Shown here: one piece after another, positions 1 to 11,300 of the stretch
Layout: each line of letters opens with the position of its first letter
How positions within the stretch are numbered: the first letter of the stretch is position 1
Assembly: GCA_015179125.1 (NCBI GenBank)
Contig: WHVA01000014.1
Coordinates: 434,001-498,000, forward strand
From: Gautieria morchelliformis
Lineage: Eukaryota > Basidiomycota > Agaricomycetes > Gomphales > Gomphaceae
DNA length: 64,000 nucleotides
Direction: 5' to 3'
Program-made: the position numbers and the translations under genes
Notes under the pieces: model-generated
Told to the model about the DNA's origin: nothing
Databases searched by the model: none
Seen by the model: only the letters and a program-made list of their open reading frames with translations

Positions 1-3000
1 CTGATGGCTCCAGTTCCCATTTTAACCACATATGCACCGGTGGATTTACCACAGTCTTTGTCTCCACCATGGTCTGCATCTGAATATGACGTAAACAGCT
101 GGGTTGACTGTGTCAAGCCTGGCTTGTATGTCAGCTTGTAGTCAAGGGTGCCCTTCAGGTATTTGAAGAGGTGCTTGACAGCTGTCCAGTGTGCCATGCC
201 AGGATTGGAGTTGAATCTGGCCAATACTCCCACCGCATATGCTATGTCTGGACGGGTTGCAGTAGCCAAATAAAGCAAGGATCCCACTGCATGAATATAT
301 GGCTTGTCTTTCATGAATTCAACCTCCTCCGGTGTAGAGGGAGCCTGTTCAGTGGACAGCCTGCAGCCAGGATCCATAGGAGTAAAGACTCTATAGCAAT
401 CTGAATGACCATATCGCTCCAGAAGGTCCAAGGTATACTGCTTCTGTGAGAGTGTGAGTGTGCGCTTGGCTCGGTCCCTCTCAATGGAAACTCCAAGGAG
501 GAAAGACGTAGGACCGAGGTCCCTAAGTTTAAAACGCTTCTTCAGCTCATCCTTCACACGCCGCATGGCTTCCTTGGACTTGGATGCAATGGTCAAATCA
601 TCCACAAAGACGGGGATGATGACCTTATCGTCACCCTTCTGGTACACCCAAATGCTATGGTCACACCTCACTTTGACAAAGTCCATCTCCCGCAGCTCTT
701 TATCGAGCTTCTGATGCCAGATTCTCCCAGATTGCTTCAGACCATAGATGCCTTTGAGAAGCTTGAGGAAATCATCATAAGCACCCTGGTGGAACCCCTC
801 TGGTTGCTCCATGTAAACTTCCTGATCAAGCTCTCCATTTAGGTATGCAGATGAGATATCGATGCTCTCGAGCTCCATGTCTTCAATGGCGGCCATTGCA
901 AGCACAGCACGCAATGCAGCCCATTTGGCAGTGGGCGCAAACGTCTCAGTGTAGTCGAAGCCAGGCCTCTGGGCATATCCTTTGGCAACCAACCTTCCTT
1001 TGTAGCGATCAATGGACCCATCGGCTTTTCGCTTGATGAGAAACACCCATCGACTGCCAATGGCCTTTCTGCCTGGGGGCAGTTTGGCAAGTTTCCAGGT
1101 GCCATTGTCAAGCTGAGCTTGGATCTCATCATATGCAGCTTTGAACCAATATTCTGCATCAGGGCGTTTCATGGCCTCAGCAAATGACTTGGGATCTGTG
1201 CTGTGGGCAGAGACCTTGAGTGCAGCCTGGAACGCACACTCAAAGGCATCATGTGCACTGAGCACTGTATCAGTCTGAGCATGAGTATAAAGAGATTCTT
1301 CTCCAGAATCAGCAGGCTGGGAGGGTGCTGGAGATGACTCCTCCTCACTGCTAGATTCAATAGCAGGAGTTCCCTCTCTGTATGTGGTGGCTTCCCACCA
1401 TCTGCCAGGAGGGCGTCGCTCTCGCAAAGGATACCTTCTTATTGGAGGTGGAGGTGTAACTCCCTCAGAGTCTGAGTCTGAGTCAGAGTGAGAATCATCC
1501 AAACCATCACTGGGGTCAGGGGAGACAGCTTCTGGAGGCTCTGGGAGAGGTGCAGGAACAGCTCCCACCTGATTAGGTATATCTCCCACCTTTTCCTGTA
1601 CCTCTACCTGAGGTGGACGTCGCTCCACTTCAATAGTAGTAGATGGTTCTGGAGGGGGAACTTCTGGGAGTGGTGGGTGGGTTTCCCTTGTTAGACCTGG
1701 GAAGATACGCTCATCAAATTCAGCAGTGTTGCTGATGATAACCTTCCTGGTCAGAGGATTATAGAACATCCACCCTTTATACTCGGCAGGATACCCAATA
1801 AAGACACATTTCTCGGTATGAGAACCAAGAGGTTTGCGCTTGTCCTTCTGGACATGAACATATGCTGTGCACCCAAAGACCCGTAAATGAGAGACATCTG
1901 GTTTACATCCATAAAACACAGTGTAGGGAATTTCTCCCTGCAATGCCGATGTGGGGGACCTATTTCTCACATGGACCAGGGCTGGCACAGCATAACTCCA
2001 GAAGGAAGTTGGAAGGTGAGATTCCGTGAGCATGGCAATGGCCTGCTCTTGGAGAGTCCTGTTAACACGCTCTGCTACCCCATTCTGATGGGGTTCATTC
2101 CGCACAGTGTGCTGGCGTGCAATCCCAGCAGTAGCTAAGAACATGCCAAATTCTGTGGACATGTACTCCCCTCCCTTGTCATCTCGCAATGTCTTTATCT
2201 TCTGAGACGTGGCATTCTCCACATATGCCTTGAACCGCTTGAATGCATCAAATGCATCTGACTTTGCCTTCAGCTTGATGACCACCCATAGCCTGGTGGC
2301 ATCATCAATGAAGGTAATCCAATACCGGTAACCATCCTGTGTTACAGGCATGGGACCATGGAGGTCAGAATGGATGAGAACAAGTGGTTCAGTAGCATGG
2401 AAGTTTGCTGTCTTGTTTACTACCCGATGTTGTTTCCCTGCAAGGCAGGGCTCACAGATGGGGTCTGGTGTTGCCTGTGACTTGATAGTCAGACCAGTGA
2501 CCAGCTCCTTTGACACCAAATGATGGACATGAGGAAAGTTCAAGTGTCCAAAACGACGGTGCCATAATGTTATGTCCAGAGGACATGTGCTGATCAGCCC
2601 GGCAAATTCTGTCATTGGCTGTGTGAGACCATCTAAGTGGGCTGTATTGTTTCCAGTTACTGTGGCAGTGAAGAGGAGGTTGCCTTGCCGATTGAACAAC
2701 AACATCTTGTCTCCCACAATAGACACATGGAAATGTTTATGTCGAGTTAAATACAAGACAGACAGGAGGTTACTTCTCAGAAGGGGGACATGCAAGACTC
2801 TTTCAAATTCCAGCAGACGCTTAGGTAGTCCATTTACAACTGGCTTAAACCTCACAGATCCAACCCCCACTGAATGGATGGTTTGGCCATCTGCGAGACG
2901 AATGGGTATTTCAAGGGGTTGGTAAGTTGTGAACCAGTGACGATGAGGTGTCATATGTGAAGAGGCACCTGTGTCTGCAGTCCAGTCAGCACTTGCCTCA

Positions 3001-3898
3001 ACAATGAGGGCATTTGTGGGACTAGTGGGATCTGGAGAGAGATACTTGCGTTGCCTGCAAATTCCACCTTGCTAGCTTCCTCCTCCTGCTCAGCCTGCTT
3101 GGCCTGCTCTGGCTTCTTCTTCCCCTTGTCTTTCTTCTTAGCCTTCCTCTCCTTGGCCTTCTGCTCAGCCTGACGCTTTGCATCCCTATATTTGAAGCAA
3201 GTTTCCAATGTGTGGCCCGATCTAGAGCAGAAGTCACAGGTAGAGGATGATTGTGGAGTCTGGGCAATCTGAGCAGATTTCATGGCAATAGTAGTAGAAT
3301 CAGTGCCACGTGGAGCACGGTTCTGCTGTTCCAAGATCATAGCTTCTTTGACAGTCTGATAGTCAAACTGAGGAAGCAACATGAGGGCAGATTTGAAGGC
3401 AGTATACTCCTCAGGGAGTGCCCTGATGAGTGCCATAGCAGCCAGTTCTCCATCCATGTCATCAATGGTGAAGTTGGGTGGACGCAAATCCTGAACCTTG
3501 TTTATGGCATCATCAACTCTGGTCATGAGAGCATTGAGCGTCTCATCATCCTGTTTCCTGATGCTGAACAACCTGTCCAAAGCATTAAACCTGGTGGCAG
3601 GACGCTTCTGGAGGTGCACAGACTCCAGTTTGCGCCACATTTGCACAGGATCCTCCTCCAAGCCCTTGACATGGACTTTCTGAGACGCTTCCAAGGCCAG
3701 ATATATCTGTCCCGCTGCAATATCCCTGTCCTTTCTCCAGGACTTTAACTCTGCCATATCTGAGACGCCAGGCTGAGTATATTCTCCCTTGACCAGACTC
3801 CAGACCTCTTTGGTCATAAGCAATGCACGCATCTCCCCCACCCATGTATTATAGTTTCCCTCCCCAAGTTTAGTGACACGGTCACCGTCCTTTCCCAT
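1..3898 (-). pseudogene. copia-1 A gag-pol polyprotein, frameshifted
   Basis: The reading frame starts at the ATG at 3898. It encodes the same Gag domain and CCHC knuckle as copy B through about residue 288. Near 3034 a run of three C (coding strand) has become two. Translation therefore leaves the polyprotein frame just before the protease and ends at 2951 after an unrelated tail. Beyond the shift, the protease, integrase, reverse transcriptase and RNase H frame continues open to base 1 in the correct relative frame. A single-base deletion in a homopolymer could also be a sequencing or assembly error, because the rest matches copy B. Confidence 0.85.
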
Positions 3899-4700
3899 GA
3901 CGCAGTCAACTAACACTAATAACTGAAAGACGAGCAGTTGTGACACTCCCCAACTCACTGGGATGACTACCAGGATATTGTTAGGTGAGATAAAAGGTGA
4001 CTCAACAGAGAGAACACCCCCAACAGTTCAAATCTATAACACAGCAGTGTCAGAGACGACACAAGGACCTAAAATCAAAGGGAAGAAATGGGTTGCAAGT
4101 GAGGGAATGGCGGAGAAAATGTGAATTGCCGGCCAGGATTTGATCCAAATGACAAATGGATTGGACCAAACGAACAAGCGCCCTTCACTTAGTCTTGGAC
4201 AAGTGGGAGGCGCCTATCAGCGCACCAGTGGAGGCTCAGGGAAGCGAAATTTGCCAAAGTGTTCAGAACAGCAAGATGAGCACAAATTCAAGATTTGACC
4301 TTTGCAGCCTAACCCTTCAAGCTAATCCCTCAAATCTTGGACCCAGACCTTCTCAGGAGCGTCAACTACCCCCCTAGCGATCCAAATAAGCGCCCAGATA
4401 AGCGGTTGGAGGATGGGGTCCAAAAAGTGCGAAAATGCAGGCAATGAGGAGGCTGATAAGGGCACAAAAGGTGGATGGAGGTCCTGGGAGGTGTCCTGGG
4501 TGGATGTGGAGGTGCTGAAGCGATTGGTGACACTATCAGAGGTCCTAGGAGCTTATCAGGGGGTCCTGAGGCGAAATCTGAGGGGATAAATGAGGACCAA
4601 GGGTGGCAGCAATGACAGAGGAGGTGTAGGAGGTGCAGGAGGTGTCTGATAAGGCTTTAGATTGTCCTGTAGGGCAGTTTAAAGGCCGGGGCCCATAACC

Positions 4701-4986
4701 TGTAAAAAAGCGAAGTTATAGGAGCCTTACAACAAGCCTGATAAGCCTGATAAGCCTAACAAACACCCCAGCAGGTCTGGGGATGTGTGGTGAGTGCACA
4801 AGATAAGGGGCACTCTCCCACACTCCCCAGCTGTTAGCTGGCGCTTTTTGGCTTATGTAAGCATGCCAAAAAGCCCAGATACAAAGCAAAGAGTCAACAA
4901 GAAGTCACTAACTACTGGAGAGAAAAATACCAAGAAAATTAGAGGAAATGTAGAATGGATAGGGCTTCTAATATCACCATTCAACA
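4701..4986 (-). repeat. 5' LTR of copia-1 A
   Basis: It is 286 bp long, read on the minus strand as TGTTGAATGG...TTTTTACA. It matches the LTRs of copy B. Its first ten bases equal those of B's 3' LTR rather than B's 5' LTR. Confidence 0.93.
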
Positions 4987-5078
4987 GATGGAATCGGAAC
5001 CGGAACCGGAGTCGGAAATGGAGTCAGAACTGGGTGTGGTGTTGGAACTGGAACTGGAAAACAGGGTGTCCCCTGACA
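4987..5078. repeat. F4 LTR fragment interrupted by copia-1 A
   Basis: These 92 bases match the last part of the 490-bp F4 solo LTR at 19128-19617. Both carry the repeated GGAACCGGAACCGGAG-type stretch and end with GTGTCCCCTGACA. Copia-1 A has removed or displaced the rest of this LTR. Confidence 0.75.
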
Positions 5079-6253
5079 GGCTGGAGGAGGCATGAGGACT
5101 GTGAACGGAAAGCAGAGCGGCATGGTGGTGCACAGCCACAACAAGCACGTGGTGGGATGGTGTGCAGGAGTGCCACGTGTGTGTGAGCATGCATGAATGG
5201 CACCGGCAGCATGTCCATGGAGCTGGGCAACGGGCGTGGCAGTCATGCACAGCTGGGGCCTCAACAGCAATGCAGCAGGGCAGGTGCATTGTGCCTTTGC
5301 ATGGGACGAAACACAGCGGGGGTGCGTGGGTCACGGGACCACACTATGAGGTGGAGGTCCCGGCTCTAGCAATGCTCACGACAGGTGGGGTGCTCCTGCT
5401 TGCACATGGAGGCACCGAGCCGCTCACGTGGGATGCAGGCAACGGTGTTGCTGTGAGTGGGCAAGGCACCCGAGAGGGCAGTGCCGGCCTCTAGTCGGCT
5501 GCACACACGAGCATCGGGCACGCACAGTGGGGTCGCCTGGCGCAGGAATGGCGCCAGTGGTTCACCGATGCGGCCGCATTGGGCGTGTGATGGCGTGGGA
5601 CCTGTGTGGTCGTGAGGCCCAGCCATGTGCATGGGTGTGGGGGGATCCGCTCCATTGAGCAGGATGACACTGCCAGTGAGCGGCGGGTGGGCTAGCGCAG
5701 ATGCGCTGACACGTGCATCGCCTGGACCCATGCACATGTCATGCTCCTGCACCATGCAGGCAGCAGGCAGTGCGGGGCTCTCAGCTCTCACCCCCCTTCT
5801 ATGGTGCATCGTCCCGACGCATACCCTCGGTTAGTCCTTGCAGTATGTACAACTCTGTTCTCTTAATGCCTCCACCTCCTCCAGCTCTCGCACAGTGACC
5901 ACAGACCGCAAACAGTCGAAGCACCACGCTCGTGCTGCACGACTGGGTGGTGGGTGAGCCACATTACCACCGGCTTCCATGCATCACGTGGGTTGTATGG
6001 GAAGGGAAGCCTCTTTAGGGGCCTGTGCATGCGGTCATCATGGTGCAGGGACAATGGCGACTGTCAGTACTTCGCCAAGTGTGTGGCATCCCGATGCACA
6101 TGGCTTCAAGGTGAGACAGCGGTCATTGGCTTGCTCTGGGTGAGGACATCCATCCTGGGGCGTTGGGTGGGAACACGCGACAAGGCTGCTTGGAGGGTGC
6201 AGCGGGTGTGCCGCGCACATGCACTCTACATGCAGGAGAGTGTGGCATCCCTC
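5079..6253. repeat. GC-rich TGCA-rich unclassified repeat, left part
   Basis: The stretch is GC-rich, full of GTGCATG-like words and without a recognisable gene; open frames occur on all strands because stop codons are rare. It shares a block beginning GCGGGGCTCTCAGC (about 5769) and another around CTCGTGCTGCACGACTGGG (about 5928) with the region at 23162-25870. It is the left flank of the F1 LTR that starts at 6254, so the two GC-rich stretches were once joined. No transposase or terminal repeat is visible. Confidence 0.6.
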
Positions 6254-6833
6254 TGTAGGGGAATGGCTGTTCAACCAGCCCTAGTCTTTTCTTTTTGTCT
6301 TGACAACATGTAAAAACACATTTGAAGAATTAACAGTATCTGTATGCTGTTAATATAACTGGGGAAAGGCTTTTCAAACATTCCTCTAGTTATCTTATAT
6401 TTTTCCTTATTTTTCCAAAGTCTCCATGGCTCAAACTACCATTTTTCTGTCATTACAGAGTTGTGGATCCTCTAGCACCCACAACTCTGTTCCGGGCGCT
6501 CTATTTCAAACTCCGCCGGGCACCTCGGCGGTGGCCGCATTTTCGGACTTATGGTCACCCAAGCACCCACAAGTCCGGCAGGATGGCTCTCTCAGTATTT
6601 CCAGCTGAGTCCCAAACAATTGCTATATGCAGCCATAGCAACTGTGCAGCCTGTTTGGCTTCACCAAACAATGGGGATCATGGTCAGTCATGACAACTAG
6701 GCTGTACCTGGCCATGCTCAGCTGTGATAAGCAGTGCTCTTAGTAATTATGGCTACAGAGCCCTAATTGGCTCAGAACTGCTTACTCAGCTTCTGAGTGC
6801 CAAATACATGGTTATCTGGAGATACAGCCTCAA

Positions 6834-7091
6834 TGACTCAACCAATCCAGGCACACCTTGGTGAGTCAGGAGTACATGACTCAGCCAAGCTGTGCTATGG
6901 CACATGACCCTTTTCAGTGAGTCATTCCTGACAAATCAAGCTCTGATTGGTAGGAAGCATGGTAGAGTCCCCTGGAAACTGCCAGTTTCTTCCAACCCTT
7001 TCTTCTATCTTCCACAAGCTTCTTCCCCCATTCCATTAATAGATAGAAGATTCTACCTGCTTACTAAGCCCTTGTACATTACAATATAAAA
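6834..7091 (+). promoter_or_regulatory. F1b LTR promoter: four TGASTCA (Gcn4/AP-1-type) sites and a TATA box
   Basis: Perfect TGACTCA or TGAGTCA heptamers start at 6834, 6862, 6877 and 6918. A TATAAAA box lies at 7085-7091, inside the conserved string ATATAAAAGGAGGCC seen in all F1 LTRs. The second F1b copy (28289-30650) has seven such sites in the same position. The heptamer is the known binding site of fungal Gcn4-type bZIP factors; use by this LTR is inferred. Confidence 0.6.
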
Positions 7092-7256
7092 GGAGGCCCT
7101 TTGCCTGCCCTTTGAGCAATCAATCTACCCATCTTCTATCCTACACAGCTTGTGTGACTTGCACATCTTACCTAAGTTCCTAACCCGAACTAGAATACTA
7201 CTCTTGCTTAGAGTAACTATTGTTAGTTAAGTAGTTGCTTTACTGCTTAGCCACTT

Positions 7257-7542
7257 TGTTGACTCGTGATATTAGAAGCCCTATCCATTCTACATTTCCT
7301 CTAATTTTCTTGGTATTTTTCTCTCCAGTAGTTAGTGACTTCTTGTTGACTCTTTGCTTTGTATCTGGGCTTTTTGGCATGCTTACATAAGCCAAAAAGC
7401 GCCAGCTAACAGCTGGGGAGTGTGGGAGAGTGCCCCTTATCTTGTGCACTCACCACACATCCCCAGACCTGCTGGGGTGTTTGTTAGGCTTATCAGGCTT
7501 ATCAGGCTTGTTGTAAGGCTCCTATAACTTCGCTTTTTTACA
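7257..7542 (+). repeat. 5' LTR of copia-1 B
   Basis: It is 286 bp long, starting TGTTGACTCG and ending TTTTTACA. It differs from the 3' LTR by two substitutions in the first ten bases and by lacking the 55-bp duplication described there. Confidence 0.93.
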
Positions 7543-7554
7543 GGTTATGGGCCC
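7543..7554 (+). other. Primer-binding site of copia-1 B (initiator-tRNA anticodon-arm type)
   Basis: GGTTATGGGCCC follows the LTR directly. Its complement, GGGCCCAUAACC, resembles the anticodon loop of initiator tRNA-Met, with CAU as the anticodon. That is the half-tRNA priming known for Drosophila copia. Copia-2 carries the same string at its own LTR edge. Confidence 0.65.
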
Positions 7555-8344
7555 CGGCCTTTAAACTGCCCTACAGGACAATCTAAAGCCTTATCAGACA
7601 CCTCCTGCACCTCCTACACCTCCTCTGTCATTGCTGCCACCCTTGGTCCTCATTTATCCCCTCAGATTTCGCCTCAGGACCCCCTGATAAGCTCCTAGGA
7701 CCTCTGATAGTGTCACCAATCGCTTCAGCACCTCCACATCCACCCAGGACACCTCCCAGGACCTCCATCCACCTTTTGTGCCCTTATCAGCCTCCTCATT
7801 GCCTGCATTTTCGCACTTTTTGGACCCCATCCTCCAACCGCTTATCTGGGCGCTTATTTGGATCGCTAGGGGGGTAGTTGACGCTCCTGAGAAGGTCTGG
7901 GTCCAAGATTTGAGGGATTAGCTTGAAGGGTTAGGCTGCAAAGGTCAAATCTTGAATTTGTGCTCATCTTGCTGTTCTGAACACTTTGGCAAATTTCGCT
8001 TCCCTGAGCCTCCACTGGTGCGCTGATAGGCGCCTCCCACTTGTCCAAGACTAAGTGAAGGGCGCTTGTTCGTTTGGTCCAATCCATTTGTCATTTGGAT
8101 CAAATCCTGGCCGGCAATTCACATTTTCTCCGCCATTCCCTCACTTGCAACCCATTTCTTCCCTTTGATTTTAGGTCCTTGTGTCGTCTCTGACACTGCT
8201 GTGTTATAGATTTGAACTGTTGGGGGTGTTCTCTCTGTTGAGTCACCTTTTATCTCACCTAACAATATCCTGGTAGTCATCCCAGTGAGTTGGGGAGTGT
8301 CACAACTGCTCGTCTTTCAGTTATTAGTGTTAGTTGACTGCGTC
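7543..8344 (+). other. Untranslated leader of copia-1 B
   Basis: About 800 bp lie between the LTR and the gag ATG. No convincing coding frame is present; the 73-residue frame on the other strand (7866-8087) is also found in copy A and looks fortuitous. The leader would hold packaging signals, but none can be recognised by eye. Confidence 0.6.
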
Positions 8345-11300
8345 ATGGGAAAGGACGGTGACCGTGTCACTAAACTTGGGGAGGGAAACTATAATACATG
8401 GGTGGGGGAGATGCGTGCATTGCTTATGACCAAAGAGGTCTGGAGTCTGGTCAAGGGAGAATATACTCAGCCTGGCGTCTCAGATATGGCAGAGTTAAAG
8501 TCCTGGAGAAAGGACAGGGATATTGCAGCGGGACAGATATATCTGGCCTTGGAAGCGTCTCAGAAAGTCCATGTCAAGGGCTTGGAGGAGGATCCTGTGC
8601 AAATGTGGCGCAAACTGGAGTCTGTGCACCTCCAGAAGCGTCCTGCCACCAGGTTTAATGCTTTGGACAGGTTGTTCAGCATCAGGAAACAGGATGATGA
8701 GACGCTCAATGCTCTCATGACCAGAGTTGATGATGCCATAAACAAGGTTCAGGATTTGCGTCCACCCAACTTCACCATTGATGACATGGATGGAGAACTG
8801 GCTGCTATGGCACTCATCAGGGCACTCCCTGAGGAGTATACTGCCTTCAAATCTGCCCTCATGTTGCTTCCTCAGTTTGACTATCAGACTGTCAAAGAAG
8901 CTATGATCTTGGAACAGCAGAACCGTGCTCCACGTGGCACTGATTCTACTACTATTGCCATGAAATCTGCTCAGATTGCCCAGACTCCACAATCATCCTC
9001 TACCTGTGACTTCTGCTCTAGATCGGGCCACACATTGGAAACTTGCTTCAAATATAGGGATGCAAAGCGTCAGGCTGAGCAGAAGGCCAAGGAGAGGAAG
9101 GCTAAGAAGAAAGACAAGGGGAAGAAGAAGCCAGAGCAGGCCAAGCAGGCTGAGCAGGAGGAGGAAGCTAGCAAGGTGGAATTTGCAGGCAACGCAAGTA
9201 TCTCTCTCCCAGATCCCACTAGTCCCACAAATGCCCTCATTGTTGAGGCAAGTGCTGACTGGACTGCAGACACAGGTGCCTCTTCACATATGACACCTCA
9301 TCGTCACTGGTTCACAACTTACCAACCCCTTGAAATACCCATTCGTCTCGCAGATGGCCAAACCATCCATTCAGTGGGGGTTGGATCTGTGAGGTTTAAG
9401 CCAGTTGTAAATGGACTACCTAAGCGTCTGCTGGAATTTGAAAGAGTCTTGCATGTCCCCCTTCTGAGAAGTAACCTCCTGTCTGTCTTGTATTTAACTC
9501 GACATAAACATTTCCATGTGTCTATTGTGGGAGACAAGATGTTGTTGTTCAATCGGCAAGGCAACCTCCTCTTCACTGCCACAGTAACTGGAAACAATAC
9601 AGCCCACTTAGATGGTCTCACACAGCCAATGACAGAATTTGCCGGGCTGATCAGCACATGTCCTCTGGACATAACATTATGGCACCGTCGTTTTGGACAC
9701 TTGAACTTTCCTCATGTCCATCATTTGGTGTCAAAGGAGCTGGTCACTGGTCTGACTATCAAGTCACAGGCAACACCAGACCCCATCTGTGAGCCCTGCC
9801 TTGCAGGGAAACAACATCGGGTAGTAAACAAGACAGCAAACTTCCATGCTACTGAACCACTTGTTCTCATCCATTCTGACCTCCATGGTCCCATGCCTGT
9901 AACACAGGATGGTTACCGGTATTGGATTACCTTCATTGATGATGCCACCAGGCTATGGGTGGTCATCAAGCTGAAGGCAAAGTCAGATGCATTTGATGCA
10001 TTCAAGCGGTTCAAGGCATATGTGGAGAATGCCACGTCTCAGAAGATAAAGACATTGCGAGATGACAAGGGAGGGGAGTACATGTCCACAGAATTTGGCA
10101 TGTTCTTAGCTACTGCTGGGATTGCACGCCAGCACACTGTGCGGAATGAACCCCATCAGAATGGGGTAGCAGAGCGTGTTAACAGGACTCTCCAAGAGCA
10201 GGCCATTGCCATGCTCACGGAATCTCACCTTCCAACTTCCTTCTGGAGTTATGCTGTGCCAGCCCTGGTCCATGTGAGAAATAGGTCCCCCACATCGGCA
10301 TTGCAGGGAGAAATTCCCTACACTGTGTTTTATGGATGTAAACCAGATGTCTCTCATTTACGGGTCTTTGGGTGCACAGCATATGTTCATGTCCAGAAGG
10401 ACAAGCGCAAACCTCTTGGTTCTCATACCGAGAAATGTGTCTTTATTGGGTATCCTGCCGAGTATAAAGGGTGGATGTTCTATAATCCTCTGACCAGGAA
10501 GGTTATCATCAGCAACACTGCTGAATTTGATGAGCGTATCTTCCCAGGTCTAACAAGGGAAACCCACCCACCACTCCCAGAAGTTCCCCCTCCAGAACCA
10601 TCTACTACTATTGAAGTGGAGCGACGTCCACCTCAGGTAGAGGTACAGGAAAAGGTGGGAGATATACCTAATCAGGTGGGAGCTGTTCCTGCACCTCTCC
10701 CAGAGCCTCCAGAAGCTGTCTCCCCTGACCCCAGTGATGGTTTGGATGATTCTCACTCTGACTCAGACTCAGACTCTGAGGGAGTTACACCTCCACCTCC
10801 AATAAGAAGGTATCCTTTGCGAGAGCGACGCCCTCCTGGCAGATGGTGGGAAGCCACCACATACAGAGAGGGAACTCCTGCTATTGAATCTAGCAGTGAG
10901 GAGGAGTCATCTCCAGCACCCTCCCAGCCTGCTGATTCTGGAGAAGAATCTCTTTATACTCATGCTCAGACTGATACAGTGCTCAGTGCACATGATGCCT
11001 TTGAGTGTGCGTTCCAGGCTGCACTCAAGGTCTCTGCCCACAGCACAGATCCCAAGTCATTTGCTGAGGCCATGAAACGCCCTGATGCAGAATATTGGTT
11101 CAAAGCTGCATATGATGAGATCCAAGCTCAGCTTGACAATGGCACCTGGAAACTTGCCAAACTGCCCCCAGGCAGAAAGGCCATTGGCAGTCGATGGGTG
11201 TTTCTCATCAAGCGAAAAGCCGATGGGTCCATTGATCGCTACAAAGGAAGGTTGGTTGCCAAAGGATATGCCCAGAGGCCTGGCTTCGACTACACTGAGA

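Larger units (their letters stand above)
1..4986 (-). mobile_element. Ty1/copia retrotransposon copia-1, copy A (partial, cut by window start)
   Basis: This is a minus-strand copy of the complete element at 7257-13543. Positions pair as mirror images (x + y = 12243) over 4986 bp with only a one-base length difference, so the two copies are almost identical and recently mobile. The 5' LTR is at 4701-4986, the leader lies between 3899 and 4700, and gag-pol runs to the window edge, where it stops in the RNase H region. The base run GATGG next to the LTR (4987-4991) is the likely target duplication, but its partner is outside the window. The element sits inside an F4-type LTR fragment. Confidence 0.95.

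Noticed and set aside
4977..4986. First reading of CCATTCAACA beside the copia-1 A LTR as a polypurine-tract remnant, suggesting a tandem element
   Set aside because: Comparison with copy B and its TSD shows these ten bases are the true first bases of the LTR (TGTTGAATGG reversed). No tandem junction is needed.
4794..5186. 130-codon plus-strand ORF across the copia-1 A LTR edge
   Set aside because: It begins inside the LTR, and its first part recurs at every LTR copy (for example near 7240 and 13192 on the minus strand). The rest is F4 and repeat sequence, so it is fortuitous.
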